The notes: a model not told the origin generated them from the sequence alone. A DNA stretch of 64,000 nt from Ailanthus altissimus (GCA_946807835.1 OX327702.1:2418001-2482000), one strand, 5' to 3'; positions 34,252 through 46,317 are shown, counted from the first letter of the stretch. Translations and numbers: made by a program.

Positions 34252-37094
34252 TGTCACGCCCTAAACCCAAAAGAACCTGACACACGACATCACTTACATT
34301 CATTCAAAAATGTGCACTCATAAATAATATTACACAAAAATTTGAACTTTAATTCAACATAGGAATCCTTAGTAAGTTGCTAGTAAGTTCAACACTAAAA
34401 ATCAACTCATAATCTAACATATACACATAATCTTCTATTGAACATATTTGAACATTCATTTTAATTTATTTCAGAATTATAACAATTGAATTATGACTGG
34501 GACAATTATTAAACCGGAGATACGCAGAGTTTTCTCAGAGATTAACACTCTACTACGTCACCAGTAGCAACTTTGTTACCGGGAGCCCAGTATATATTCA
34601 TTGCAAATTCTTACTTAAAATCATCCAATAACCACACTTATGAAACTTAAACCACATCCAATCCACACACAATAAAATAATACATAAGTATTTATTCAAT
34701 AGGGACAAATCAAATATCATATCCCACGTGTCCCCAAATGAAACACTCAGCAACCTAACAACTTAGGGAACCCAAGAAACAGCAGAAACCTTGCCAAATT
34801 TGCTAAGCACACATGTACCTTATTTACCTGAAATCACCATAAACTATAATGAGTATAAAACTCAGTAAGCATACTAGTTTTTCATATATCAAATACAAAT
34901 ACATATATGTACACAATGCATATGTATAATATACTGTGATCAATCAAAATCATAATCTTATCAAATCACATGTCATGTAAGCACTTACACATTCTTTCAA
35001 AACATATTACAGGAATACCATCACTTAACTACTACTTAGTAGGACTTACACATCATATATCACATAATGAGCCAAATGTCACTCGTAGGTGACATACCGT
35101 ATGAGAGGAATAGTACAAGTGAGGTTTAAATTACACATATATAATACTCAAGCCCGAAGGTAAAAGTCAAACCCTCACCCTGATCATTGGTAAGTCCTCT
35201 CACATGTACTAATACGTCACCACACGAATGTGATGACTCAATCTTCTTTTAGGTACTAATAAGATCCTTCCTACATACGAAACACATAACATATACCAAT
35301 CCCGAAGGAAAGACCACACAAAAAGGCTCCACAAATCACATAAGATGCTTACTAAGTCAACAGTGAGTTTAAGCATCCTCAAAACACAAAATCATGGACA
35401 TATTACACTTCAAAAGCTTTCTTTGTTAAACACATTTCACTTTGAAAGCTCACTTTCAAAAACACATGTATGTCATGTACGTCCATGCTCACATTCATAA
35501 ATACATATCTTCACATTTCATATCCAAATATACTTTGACATAATATAAACATATTCCTAACCACATTTACAAAATCATACAAAATAATTACTACGTTTAT
35601 TGTGATTTCAGTAAAAAGTCTAGTATACTTACCTCTTAGCACTTACAGCTACAAGGCTTAAATCTCCTTAACCTATCAATAGAGATCAATCCTTTCATAA
35701 GCCTCAAAATTCACACAAAATACTTTAAATAGCTTACAAAATTATACACAATGCATTTATCACATCAAATTGGTCTAAATACTTGGTTTCTCAAAACCTG
35801 TCATTCTGACCACTTACACTTCACAAAATTTTCTAATACATCAAATGATGTCCAATTACTCCAAAATCAGAATGTATCATTCTTGACTCATATATCTTTC
35901 CTATATATAAATATTATAATAAAATTCCTACACAATCCATTCCATACACACTATCGAATCCAAACTACTAACCTGACAGGATCAAGATACTTATTGAACA
36001 GTATTCAATCTCCTAATTTTATAAAATCATATACTAATTCAAAAATTATAAAACTATCACAGAAATACTCTTGACACATATCCTAATCTGGGATAAATAT
36101 TCCACTTCAAAATAACTGTCAAACGTATTTTAAAACTATTTTATTCTATAACTTTAAAAATATGTTAATCAAATACTACAATGAGCTAATACACTTTAGA
36201 AAATCATAACACTTCAACCACATTGATCTAAATTCTTAATTCCGAGTATACCATATTAGACATATAAACTTATTATATTCCATAAATTCGTAATTTTTGA
36301 AGATCATTCAGTGGGACAAAAATTGTTTGTCACTGTATCATACTGTTCACATAGGAAATTTCCAGAATTTTAGGGTCATTTTGGTAAATTCACAAAAAAT
36401 TCAATTTCTGGAATTCTGAATCAATTCAAAGTCTCAAATGATCCTAAACATGTCTAATTTCATATACTCAAAATTAAAAACCAGAATCAAATCACAACAA
36501 TTTATAAAATTCTTGGATCAAGAGACTATCAAGTAGAAATTCTACAATCCATCATGATTTATCAAGCTATCTTATAGATCATCATCAATTCTCAAAATAT
36601 CATACGAAATACACATCAAATTCTCAATTATACATATTTCTAGAAATCAAAACTTAAAGAAATTAACATAATTAACACCAATAATTTGAGAAATAGTTGT
36701 GATATACCTCTTAAAATCCAAAATTCTAATTTCTTCTTCTTTTTCTTCTCCTTCTTCTCTTTCTCTCCCCTCTTTTTCTCTCTTCTCTCTCTCTAAAAGA
36801 GGTAGCTCGACCAAAATGAGAGAATTAGGGTTTTAAAAGTGTATTTTTATACTAAGTGGCTAATATTTGGTATTTATGAATTTACCCCAAAAACTTTCAA
36901 AGTATTACAATTTGGTCTCTAAAATAAATCTAAAGTCTTGCAATTAAACCCAATGCTAATAGTATGACCTTAACCTATACAAACAATACTAATAACAATA
37001 TATAAATCAAGTATCACCCATATACAAATAAAATACATATATTTATACATATATAAATACTTATTCTTACCGGTTGTGGATACTGGTTACTACA
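34252..37094 (-). mobile_element. Solo LTR of a gypsy-type element
   Basis: This 2843-bp unit starts TGTCACGCCC and ends GGTTACTACA, flanked by a perfect 5-bp duplication AAGTC (34247-34251 and 37095-37099). It has no coding remnants. The layout resembles the chromovirus LTR in this window: a motif like ACTCAGTAAGCA on the left side and a C/T-rich tract (36726-36795) towards the right. I therefore infer minus orientation and a gypsy origin. Confidence 0.8.
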
Positions 37095-37600
37095 AAGTCC
37101 CTCACACTGTAGCAATATTGAAAAAAGGTCGACGTAACTCGTCTAACACCGTATTGATAAGACGGATCAGAATAAAATATTATCTCATAATGTAATATTC
37201 TTCAATCTGATTAAGAGAGATTTTTATTATATCATTTATCTTCATTCTCATAGGGAGGGTGATTCTCAATTAATTAATTTTTCTATACAAGCATAATTAA
37301 CCCTCACTAGTAGAACTCCTATTGTAGTTACCAACACAAAACTAATCCTAGTTTATAATGCAGACCGATAACTCTTTATCACTGCATCTCATAAACTCCG
37401 ATTTATAATGTAGACTGATAATTTTTATCACTACATCTTATAAATCTACACATGCAAAATTAATTTTCAAACACTGTTTAAAATTACTGTAGTTGTGAAC
37501 AGTCCCCCTTTGGTATACCCATTTCAACACTTGAAACGCGCCATTTACACTGGGTCTTTTGCATCCATTCACTCAAACAATACCCATTTATGTTCTAAAT

Positions 37601-37614
37601 GGCTCTAATACCAT
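37601..37614 (-). other. Primer-binding site of the copia element
   Basis: The minus strand reads ATGGTATTAGAGCC, close to the tRNA-iMet complement TGGTATCAGAGC. It sits just outside the 5' LTR end and fixes the element's orientation. Confidence 0.75.
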
Positions 37615-37617
37615 TTT

Positions 37618-38152
37618 TACTAGGAATCTAATATATGTGGGTGTATGTATGTGCAATTGTGTCTATTACCTAAAATAAGTATCATATACATATTAAACAC
37701 GGTGGAAGCGCATAAACATGCAATAAACACAATAAATAAATATACTAATCACATTAATATATTAAAAGGCTTGAGAACTCATTTCAATGTGTAACATTAT
37801 AAACGTATTTCTTCGGAGTTGGCATGGAGACCAACTCGTGAGCAGTTCTAGTTACCAACTAGGTAGGCTTGGTGAACTAGAACAGCAGTCCGATATCCAG
37901 TACGGGATTAACTCTTAATCCCTAAAATGATCGGGTGTGTGTTTATATCATTTTCTCTAAAATGATAAGAAATGAAGAATTTGAAGCAATCCACCATTAC
38001 TTCAATTGAAACCATAAAGAAAAATGAAACAATTTCATTTTTCCCTTTTTTTTTTCTTCTTCGATTCCCTTCTTCTTCTTTTCTTCTCTATTTCTTCTTT
38101 CTTTCTCTCGGCCAAATTGCAACACACACATGAATTTATTTGCACACACATC

Positions 38153-38184
<32 letters not shown>

Positions 38185-39719
38185 CAAATATTAATAAAAT
38201 AATAATATAAATGAGTGTCAACTATTTGGCACCCAAAATAATATAATATTAAATATAATATTATAATATATAATAAAGAGATATTTTAATTATTTAACAA
38301 TTAAATAATTAAAGTATGAAATAATCATTTTGCCCCTCATAAATAGTTACCAAGTATACCCCTAGTGGGTCCCACCAAATTTCACACTTAGGTAAACTTA
38401 ACCAAGAGTCTACAATGCGCCACGTGTCATTATACAATTAGTAAATAATAATTATTGACTAATTATTGTATTTAACACTTAAATACAGATACGCACATAT
38501 TTTCGTGGTATTGCTGGATTAAACACTTCAATCCGTCACGCTGCCCCAGTGCACAACAGTATACTCCATATCGCGGGACTCCCTAGGTCTTACGCCCGAT
38601 TTGTCAATGGAACTATTCTATGAGTTCGTGAGCAATGCCCCACGCACACGTCATAGATATACAAATCAGCGCGTTGAACCATATAAATTGAGGTTACAAC
38701 GTATACGTATAGTCCTTTCATCATGACATCCTGAATGTGTGGGGATATAGATTATTATTGTCAAATCCCCTAGTGTTCATCCATATCTTATCTCTAGACT
38801 CGTATCTCACTGAACAATATGTACAAACGCCTTTGCCATATTGTTCTACCCTGACGGAACTCTTTTTCGGGATTGATACTTGTGGCCATAAGATTTTTTG
38901 AGATGCAGTCTCGAAGCATCTGGATATCGAGCTCCCTATACAAGCTGACGAATCCCATATTTGTACACATCGAACTCCATACGCATTGGACCATATCCAG
39001 CGACACCCAGTAGTCACACCATGAAAGGTCTCTGACATGCGTGGAACCAAAGTATGGTGGATCACTTATAAGCTCACCGTGGCACTCAGGTCAAAGGACC
39101 ACGTGTACTACTCAACTCGAGAGGACCCTCCATTGACGACTTACATATGGTGTCTATCAGAGGCCTTTATGAGTCTGTCTCATATCCAATCCTAACTAAA
39201 TATCCATATGTCAATACGAGCTCCAAGTTTACAGTCAGCTATGAACGACCATTTATACCATATAGGTACGACATATGTTGATCTATATATAAAAGTATCC
39301 ACCGACAGACCCACATCGGCAAAAATAGATTAAGGACAATAATTCAAGAACATACTTGCATAACTTGCATTTTCTAGCACTCGATGCAACTCTTGCAACT
39401 ATATAATTACTGGTATATTTTCATGTCTATGTCCCATTACAGACAAGGCTCTAACTCTTAGATCTGCTGAGTTTTGTAACTAGCTAATACTTAAGTGTGT
39501 TAACATTTAGCATTTATATCTCTCAGCGTGGCTAACTGTAGGCCCTTATCTAAACTCATTTAAATTTGATTTGAACTCATTCAGATCATACAATGTCTAT
39601 AACGTTACATTGCATGGTACCATATTAATAGGTATTAGCAATTTAATGGGAATGTACACTTATATAAATACACAAGTATATGTACATTCAGAGATTACAC
39701 GTAAGCACTAACCTCAACA
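37618..39719 (-). repeat. 5' LTR (copy B) of the long-LTR copia element
   Basis: This 2102-bp LTR is homologous to the solo LTRs at 26231-28207 and 60773-63204. Read on the minus strand it starts TGTTGAGGTTAGTGC, has a long (TA)n box (about 38158-38183), then a purine-rich leader (38040-38110 region), and ends near CCTAGTA beside the primer site. Confidence 0.8.
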
Positions 39720-40079
39720 GTAAGATACGTCTCAAATAGCGAAAGAGGAACAATAGATATTAAGCTAAGCAAAGTTATACCAACTCAATCAAGCCACAAA
39801 AAGAAAACAAATGAACAAAGAAAGTAGCCATAGCTATTAAGAAGTAAGAAAAAACTGTAAAAGAGACTGAACAGTCAGAAAATAACATAGTCCCACCGAT
39901 TGAGGCATAGTTTCAACCTCTACTTGAGGTGGAAAAGAACAAAGAAGAATAAAAATTACAAGATTCGTGGTTAAAAGGATTTCGTCAAAACGAAAAAAAG
40001 GTCTAGTATCAAGAAAACAAAGGAAGCACAACTAAACCTTTCCACTACTGAAAGGAATGTGCTATAGGCGCCAACATAA

Positions 40080-40820
40080 TCAAGGAAGAGAGAATAGAGA
40101 TGATTGAATTGCTAAAAAACAATCAAGATATCTTCGTTAGGTCCCACAAAGATATTATCTGTATAGATCCAAAGGTAATATACCACAAGCTGAGTATTAG
40201 TAAAAACTATACCTTAGTCAAACAAAGATAAAATGTTCGTATTAGAATAAAATAAAATTATTAGTAATGAAGTAGACAGATTTTTAAAACTCAGTTTTAT
40301 CAAAGAATTCTATTATCTAGAATAGCTTTCCAATAAAGTGGTAGTAGGAAAGAAGAATGTAAAGTGGCGATTTGGCATAGATTATATAAGCCTCAACAAA
40401 ATGCCTCCTAAAGACTTTTTCCTACTTTTAAAGATAGATTAGATGGTGAATGCTATGATTAGGTATGAAAGACTATCATTTTTGGATGCTTATAGTTGAT
40501 ACAAATAGATAAAGATGGATCTTAAAGATGAAAAGAAAATAAACTTTATAACCGAATGTAGAACTACTGCTACAAAGTGATGCCATTCAAATTGAAGAAT
40601 ATGGGAGTCACCTTCTGAAAGCTAGTCACAAAGTTTTAAGAAGTTAATAAGAAAGACAATGAAAGCTTACATCAACGATATAGTGGTCAAGAGAAAAAAA
40701 AAGCAAGGAACCACTTAGCAAACTTGCACGAAGTGTTTGACATGCTGAGGAAGTTCAAGATATGTTTGAACCTAATCAAGTGCATCTTCTTAGGACTTAT
40801 CATGAGCAAGAGAAGAATCA
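40080..40820 (+). pseudogene. Gypsy reverse transcriptase (broken)
   Basis: Plus-strand pieces include RMIELLKNNQDIFVRSHKDI, the segment before RT. After stops comes LSFLDAYS, then a worn form of the VMPF..KN block, and AYINDIVVK, in which the catalytic D-D pair reads ND. Many stops and frame changes are present. The pieces are colinear with the Tat-like gypsy protease upstream. Confidence 0.75.
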
Positions 40821-40964
40821 AGGCTAATTAATCACAACTTCAAGTCCTTAGAAACACCACGATCTTCAGAACATTGAGAAATACAGATCTTAAGTAGAAA
40901 TGTTGTGACACTAAATAGATTTATGTTTAGGATGTTTGATAAATTGGACCTTTTTTCAAGCCAT

Positions 40965-41700
40965 TAAAGCTAAAAACAGGAACCCATAAGGCTAGAACAA
41001 ATAAAAGCATAGCAGAACTAAAAGAGTACTTGAAGAAGCCTTTGATATTCTGTCTATTGTACTCCTTAACGAGACTTTATTTTTGTATCTTACAATTTTC
41101 AAGGTAAAGGTTAGAGCGTTGCTATTCATGAAAAAAAACTGACAGAAGCCTATCTTTTACACTAGCAGAGTATTGTTGGATGCATAAATTAGATACTTTG
41201 CAGTTGTGAAGCTTTCTTCACCCTCGTGTAAGTTAAAGATAAATTAAGATAATATTTCTAAATGCATCCCACTATAGCGTACATTTCTTACCTTTTAAAA
41301 TGTATCACGTCCAAACTAAATGTCATCCATCAAAGCTAAAAATGGGAACTCATAAAGCTAGAACAAATAAAAGCATAACAGAAACTAAAAGAATACTTGT
41401 AGAAGCCTTCAATATTCTGTCTATTGTACTCCTTAACGAGACTTTATTTTTGTATCTTACAATTTTCAAGGTAAAGGTCAGTGCGTTGCTATCATGGAAA
41501 CAAAAAAAAAACCGACAGAAGCCTATCTTTTACAATAATAGAGTATAGTTGGATGCATAAATCAGATACTCTGCAGTTGAGAAGCTTTCTTCACCCTCGT
41601 GTAAGTTAAAGACAAATTGAGATAATATTTCTAAATGTATCCCACTATAGTGTATACTTCTTACCTTCTAAATTGTATCATGTCCAGACTAAATGTCATA
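40965..41700 (+). repeat. Tandem duplication inside the gypsy RNase H region
   Basis: Two copies of about 363-373 bp start near 40965 and 41328. Shared text includes GAACAAATAAAAGCATA, CTGTCTATTGTACTCCTTAA and GCATAAAT.AGATACT. Both encode the same RNase H-like segment with different stops. The duplication is within the decayed Tat-like element. Confidence 0.85.
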
Positions 41701-42560
41701 GGACTGGTCACCAAGATAAAAAATACAACCGATACACTTAGACATCAAGTATCGATCGAAGACTGCAATCAAGAGACAAGCAATGGTAAACTTTTTATTA
41801 GAATACGAACTTGCAATAAAAGATGATACGATGTTATCAGAAGTTGGGAATACCAAAAAACCCTTAGCAAATGCATATAGATGAATCCTTCAACCAAAAT
41901 AGGTCAGGCTTAGGAGTGATAATAAAAAACCTAGAAGGACTTGAATATGCAGTAAGGTTGTTATCCTTAACATCCAACTTTAAGGAGAGATATGAGTCTT
42001 TAATCGAGGGATTGATGTTAGAATGCCAATTAATGATAAAGATACTCTAGATATACATTGATTCAACTTTAGTCACCTCTCAGTGGAATGAAGATTACAC
42101 AACCAAAGAAGAAAAAGTGAAAACCTACCTTGCTACAACAAAAGAAGTCGTTTAATAATTGTAAGATGTAAAAATAGTTCAGATACCTAAGAGCTAGAAC
42201 TTGAAAGCAGACAAAATTACTTAAAAGGCATCAACAATGGAGTATTCATTCAACAAAATAACTATACTTCCAATAAAGAGAAAACAATAGTAGAAGAAGA
42301 AGCCACAATTTAGTATGAAGCAAAAATGAAGAATTTAATGAAAATTATGACTTCCATAAATTTGATAACACCTTACATCAATTTCCTTCAGGATGAAAAG
42401 TTATCCTTGGACTAAAAGAAGGCTAAAAAACTTAGAAGCAAGACTAGAAGATTCACACCATTGGAGAGAGAATTATACAAAAAGGCATTCTTTGGAGTTT
42501 ACATGCGGTGTGTACCTAAAAACAAAGAAAAAAAATAATTTAAGAAGTACACAATGGAGA
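41700..42560 (+). pseudogene. Gypsy second RNase H and integrase zinc-binding fragment (broken)
   Basis: A plus-strand stretch reads SGLGVIIKNLEGLEYAVRLL, then ERYESLIEGLMLECQL and IYIDSTLVTSQWNEDY. This is the order of an additional RNase H domain downstream of the usual one, as in Tat-lineage gypsy elements. Near 42370-42530 the text INFLQDEKLSLD, then RSKTRRFTPLERELYKKAFF resembles the start of the integrase zinc-binding part. The sequence then passes straight into the right LTR, so the integrase core is gone. Confidence 0.7.
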
Positions 42561-42619
42561 GTGCAAGAACTATTAGTATAGTTTCAATAAGTTCGAGCAT
42601 TTTGAACACGAACATGCTA

Positions 42620-43232
42620 TGTTATCTTGTTCAAATTAAATAGGCCCAAGTAAGTAAGCCTGTTGACTAAAAGATAAGAGCTCAAATTTAGCTTCAAAAT
42701 CTAAATCCAAGCCTTTAAATAAGGTAACTTGTACCCGTTAACTCACGATTTTTCCAAACAAGTTATGGACATTGAGGAGATGGAGACATATCAAATTACA
42801 AGTTTTAATCTAACTTTAATTATTACATTCTAGTATGACATGAAGAAGGTTTTTCAAGGTGGATGATTCTCACTTAAAAACCTTTTATTAATTAATAATA
42901 AGACGAGTCCTTAAAAAGAGCATAAAATATAATAATCATAGTTTAAATAGAATTATACTTCCATATTTAGGAAGGAGTGAAATACTTATCCTATAAAAAA
43001 TTATTCAATCTCTAACGAGAGGTTCATTCCCAATTTATTCATTGATTTATTTATAAAGAATTAATCAACCATTCTTGTTCCTGCATTTACTCCACCATAT
43101 ACAAGTACACTTTTTCTTTTACAAACATTGACTAAAATGTTCGAATATTTTTTTTTATAAAATGATAGAATGTGTATTTGTCAATCAAAGAGTAGCATAA
43201 CGTAACAGCAAGAAAATAATTAATCTGAGGAG
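42620..43232 (+). repeat. Right LTR of the Tat-like gypsy element
   Basis: It starts TGTTATCTTG and aligns with 25383-25995. The end near AATAATTAATCTGAGG is approximate. Confidence 0.65.
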
Positions 43233-43965
43233 GTTCCAACCAGAGAGTTTCAAATAGAAATCTAATGAAGCTTATATTGATCAAGCACAACTACAATGGA
43301 AACGATCCAAATCTTAACTCGTAATATATATGAAGAAATTTGAACTTCCAACCTCAATTAGTGGAGATAAAGAAGTACTAACTAGTAAAGCAGAATATGA
43401 TCTTCTAGCATCTATTCGTTTGGATAACAATAAACATTCGTTTTGTTAATATCACTTTTTCTTATTGAAGAAGAAAACTATTCGTAAGCATGGCTGCATG
43501 CACACATCGTCAATAGTCTTCTATAAAGACTTTTGGGCATGAAAGTTATTACACGTTACCTTCTTATGTAACATAATCATAATGCATGCATATCAATTTT
43601 GGAAGGCTAGCAGGTCAATAAACCTGGAAAAAAGAAGAAGGAAGGTCCTGATCCCCCTTCCCACACGGCATCTCCCATTTTCATGGACTTGTCTTGCTCT
43701 TAACGACTCTGGCAAATGACAAGAAGCGTTATAATAAATTGATGATAGTCTTTGCATGCGGTCTCATTTATGTTGCTTAATAACACCCCGTCTTTGATGA
43801 CATTTAACCCTAAAATGCCTTATTTGACTTGGACAACTTCAACTCTTCCAAGTCTTCTTGTTCATTTGCTCCCATTTCTTATCTTCTTAAGTTAAACACA
43901 AAAACAATTCTTGCATGTGCTCGAGTCTCTGAAATTAAAAAATCTTCAGTTAGCTCCAAAAAACC
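43233..43965 (+). promoter_or_regulatory. Upstream region of receptor kinase 1, with a W-box
   Basis: No gene is seen. A W-box core TTGACT lies at 43824-43829, 137 bp before the start codon. WRKY factors bind this motif in many immune receptor promoters. I could not place a convincing TATA box. Confidence 0.45.
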
Positions 43966-46002
43966 ATGGCTTTAAGCTTAACCATTTCCTTGGTTTTGCT
44001 TCTCTTATTCTTTTTTATATCTTTTGCACTTTCCCAAAAGGTTGAGTTCGTCTACAATGGATTCAACGAAACTGAAACAAAACCAAGTCTCATCCGAGAA
44101 GGGGCTTCTATTATCAAACCCACTGGTGCACTCAGGCTCACCAACAGCTCAAATGATGTTATAGGCCAAGCATTCTATTCCAGACCTATACAAATGTTTG
44201 TTAGAAACTCCTCTTCTTCTTCTTCACAAAATGCTGCTTCTTTTAGCACATCTTTTGTTTTTGCAATAGTCACCCCAAACTCAGGTCAAGGGGGCTATGG
44301 CCTTGCCTTCACAGTGGCTCCTTCACCAAACTTTCCTGGCGCCGAACCGGGGCATTTCTTAGGGATTTTCAACTCAACCAATAATGGGAATTCTTCTAAT
44401 CATGTTTTTGCAGTTGAGTTCGATACTGTTAATGGACACAATGAGAACTCAGACTCTCAAGGAAACCATGTTGGAATCAACATCAATGGCCTGCACTCTA
44501 TTGATTTAGAGCCTGCTGCTTATTATCCCAATGAAACAAAGGATGAATTGACCTTGGAGAGTGGAAATCCTGTTCAAGTTTGGATAGAATATGATGGTAT
44601 CAATAAAATTGTGAATGTAACACTAAGTCCTATGGGGCAAAAGAAACCAACTATACCTCTAATATCTCATCCCATTAACCTTACATCTATTTTTGTTGAA
44701 ACCATGTATATTGGTTTCTCAGCATCTACAGGAAAAAAAGCAAGCTCTCATTACATATTGGGATGGAGCTTTTCAATGAATGGGGAAGCTCCTTCTCTCA
44801 ATCTTTCTCAACTTCCCTTACCCCCAATAGAAAGAAGCTCACCCAATTCTTTTACACTCCAAATCAAGATACTCATTGCTGCTTTATCAGCTGTCATTGT
44901 TCTTTTGTTGGGAATTTCAGTCAGCTTTAGACTATATAGAAGGAAATTGCAATTTGAGATTCTTGAAGATTGGGAGTTGGATTGTCCTCACAGATTCAGG
45001 TACAGGGATCTTTATAAAGCTACCAAAGGTTTCAAAGAGAGTGAAGTAATAGGAATTGGAGGTTTTGGTGCTGTGTACAAAGGAGTTTTGCCTACTAGTG
45101 CAAAAGAAGTTGCCGTTAAGAAGATTTCGCGTAATTCAATTCAAGGAATGAGAGAATTTGCAGCAGAGATTGAAAGCTTGGGACGATTGAGGCATAAGCA
45201 TTTGGTTAATCTCCAAGGTTGGTGCAAGCGAAAACATGATCTTCTTTTAGTCTATGATTACATTCCAAATGGAAGCCTTGATTCTCTCCTCTTCGATTCA
45301 ACCGAAAATTTTGTATTGAGCTGGGAACAAAGGTTCAATATCATCAAAGGTATAGCAGCTGGGCTGCTATATTTGCATGAAGAATGGGAACAAGTGGTGA
45401 TCCATCGAGATGTGAAGACTAGCAATGTGTTAATAGATGCTGACATGAACGCAAGGCTTGGTGATTTTGGTCTGGCAAGGCTCTTCGATCATGGAAAAAC
45501 ATCACACACAACAAAAGTTGTTGGCACCATTGGGTATATTGCGCCTGAATTGGCTCGCACAGGCAAGGCTTCTTGCAGCACAGATGTATTTGCATATGGG
45601 GTTTTGCTTCTTGAAGTTGCAACAGGGAGAAGGCCTATTGATTCAGATCACTTTATATTGATCGATTGGGTATTGGAATTTCAACACTTAGGTCAAGTTC
45701 TTGATGTTGTAGATCCACGTTTAAGTTCATGTTATGTGGTTGAAGAAATGGAGTTGGTTCTGCAATTGGGGTTGGTTTGTTCCCGTCACAAAGCAGAAGC
45801 TAGGCCCACCATGAGACAAGTTTTGAGGTACTTAAATGGAGATGAATTGCTACCCATCATTGATAATTGGACCTCGGTTGATTCTCAACGATCTGAAAAC
45901 TCAAGATTATTGGAAATAATTTCTGCTGATGTGATCATTACATCACATCTTTCATCATCCATCGGTGGCATCTCTTCTAGTTCTATAGAAGCTGGCAGAT
46001 AG
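43966..46002 (+). CDS. L-type lectin-domain receptor kinase (LecRK-VI-like), gene 1
   Basis: This intronless gene encodes a 678-residue plasma-membrane receptor kinase. It has a signal peptide (about 1-23, strongly hydrophobic and ending ALSQ). A legume-type lectin domain (about 24-275) follows, with the conserved block VEFDTVNGHNENSDSQGNH near residue 148. A membrane span (about 300-322) precedes the cytoplasmic Ser/Thr kinase. Kinase landmarks are GIGGFGAVYKG (near 362), EVAVKK, HRDVKTSNVLID (near 480), DFGLARL (near 499) and GTIGYIAPE. All catalytic residues are present. The juxtamembrane text EDWELDCPHRFRYRDL resembles Arabidopsis LecRK clade VI, linked to immunity and ABA responses. It is paralogous to the gene at 57334. 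A chromovirus begins only about 320 bp after its stop codon. Confidence 0.95.
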   Translation: MALSLTISLVLLLLFFFISFALSQKVEFVYNGFNETETKPSLIREGASIIKPTGALRLTNSSNDVIGQAFYSRPIQMFVRNSSSSSSQNAASFSTSFVFAIVTPNSGQGGYGLAFTVAPSPNFPGAEPGHFLGIFNSTNNGNSSNHVFAVEFDTVNGHNENSDSQGNHVGININGLHSIDLEPAAYYPNETKDELTLESGNPVQVWIEYDGINKIVNVTLSPMGQKKPTIPLISHPINLTSIFVETMYIGFSASTGKKASSHYILGWSFSMNGEAPSLNLSQLPLPPIERSSPNSFTLQIKILIAALSAVIVLLLGISVSFRLYRRKLQFEILEDWELDCPHRFRYRDLYKATKGFKESEVIGIGGFGAVYKGVLPTSAKEVAVKKISRNSIQGMREFAAEIESLGRLRHKHLVNLQGWCKRKHDLLLVYDYIPNGSLDSLLFDSTENFVLSWEQRFNIIKGIAAGLLYLHEEWEQVVIHRDVKTSNVLIDADMNARLGDFGLARLFDHGKTSHTTKVVGTIGYIAPELARTGKASCSTDVFAYGVLLLEVATGRRPIDSDHFILIDWVLEFQHLGQVLDVVDPRLSSCYVVEEMELVLQLGLVCSRHKAEARPTMRQVLRYLNGDELLPIIDNWTSVDSQRSENSRLLEIISADVIITSHLSSSIGGISSSSIEAGR

Positions 46003-46317
46003 TATAGTGCGAATATTTGATTGTCTTTTTCTTCTTTCTTTCTTTCTTTTTTTTCTCTTTAATTTAACTTCTTTTGTACAAATAATTCTACAGCATATAT
46101 ATGGATAATTTCACTTTTTTAAAAGAATTACACAACCTTTGTAGGCTTTTTTTAATATTATTATTATTATTATTGTTTAATATTCATTTATTCATAATTT
46201 ATTATACAAATACATAGAATATAATTTAATAAATTATGTAACTCACCATATAGTAAACAACATTGTTATATGACGTTATCTGATTAATCATAATTTTAAT
46301 ATTATTTACAATGTATT
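46003..46317 (+). other. 3' region of receptor kinase 1
   Basis: This T-rich and (TTA)n-rich sequence probably contains the 3' UTR. It ends at the ACAAA target duplication of the chromovirus. Confidence 0.5.

Larger units (their letters stand above)
30740..39719 (-). mobile_element. Long-LTR Ty1/copia element with a 39-bp 3' LTR
   Basis: The element lies on the minus strand. Its 5' LTR is 37618-39719, the primer site is at 37601-37614 (minus-strand ATGGTATTAGAGCC), and the polymerase remnants run from about 33 kb down to 30.8 kb. The purine tract AAGTGGGAGAT sits just before a 3' LTR of only 39 bp (30740-30778). Flanks are ATAAG (30735-30739) and GTAAG (39720-39724), a 5-bp duplication with one mismatch. 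Removing the element and one flank copy rejoins the host gypsy frame. A solo LTR at 34252-37094 interrupts it. Confidence 0.8.
25383..43232 (+). mobile_element. Decayed Tat-like Ty3/gypsy element carrying nested insertions
   Basis: The outer element has LTR remnants at about 25383-25995 and 42620-43232, both starting TGTT and sharing text such as CCAAGCCTTTAAATAA and TTTAATAGAATTATACTTC. The internal coding remnants are colinear on the plus strand: gag near 28505-28900, protease near 30420-30735, reverse transcriptase near 40080-40800, RNase H near 40965-41820, a second RNase H-like segment near 41870-42230, and an integrase zinc-binding fragment near 42360-42560. The second RNase H is a feature of the Tat clade. 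The integrase core is missing. The body is split by a solo LTR, a TRIM and a copia element. Exact outer borders and target duplication could not be fixed. Confidence 0.75.

Noticed and set aside
35751..36074. 107-codon frame in the solo LTR
   Set aside because: It lies in AT-rich LTR sequence, with composition and lack of motif typical of chance.
38721..39065. 114-codon frame in copia LTR B, and the similar frame at 62308-62538 in copy C
   Set aside because: They fall in homologous LTR positions, but the reading frame is not kept in copy A. This is repeated non-coding sequence, not a conserved protein.
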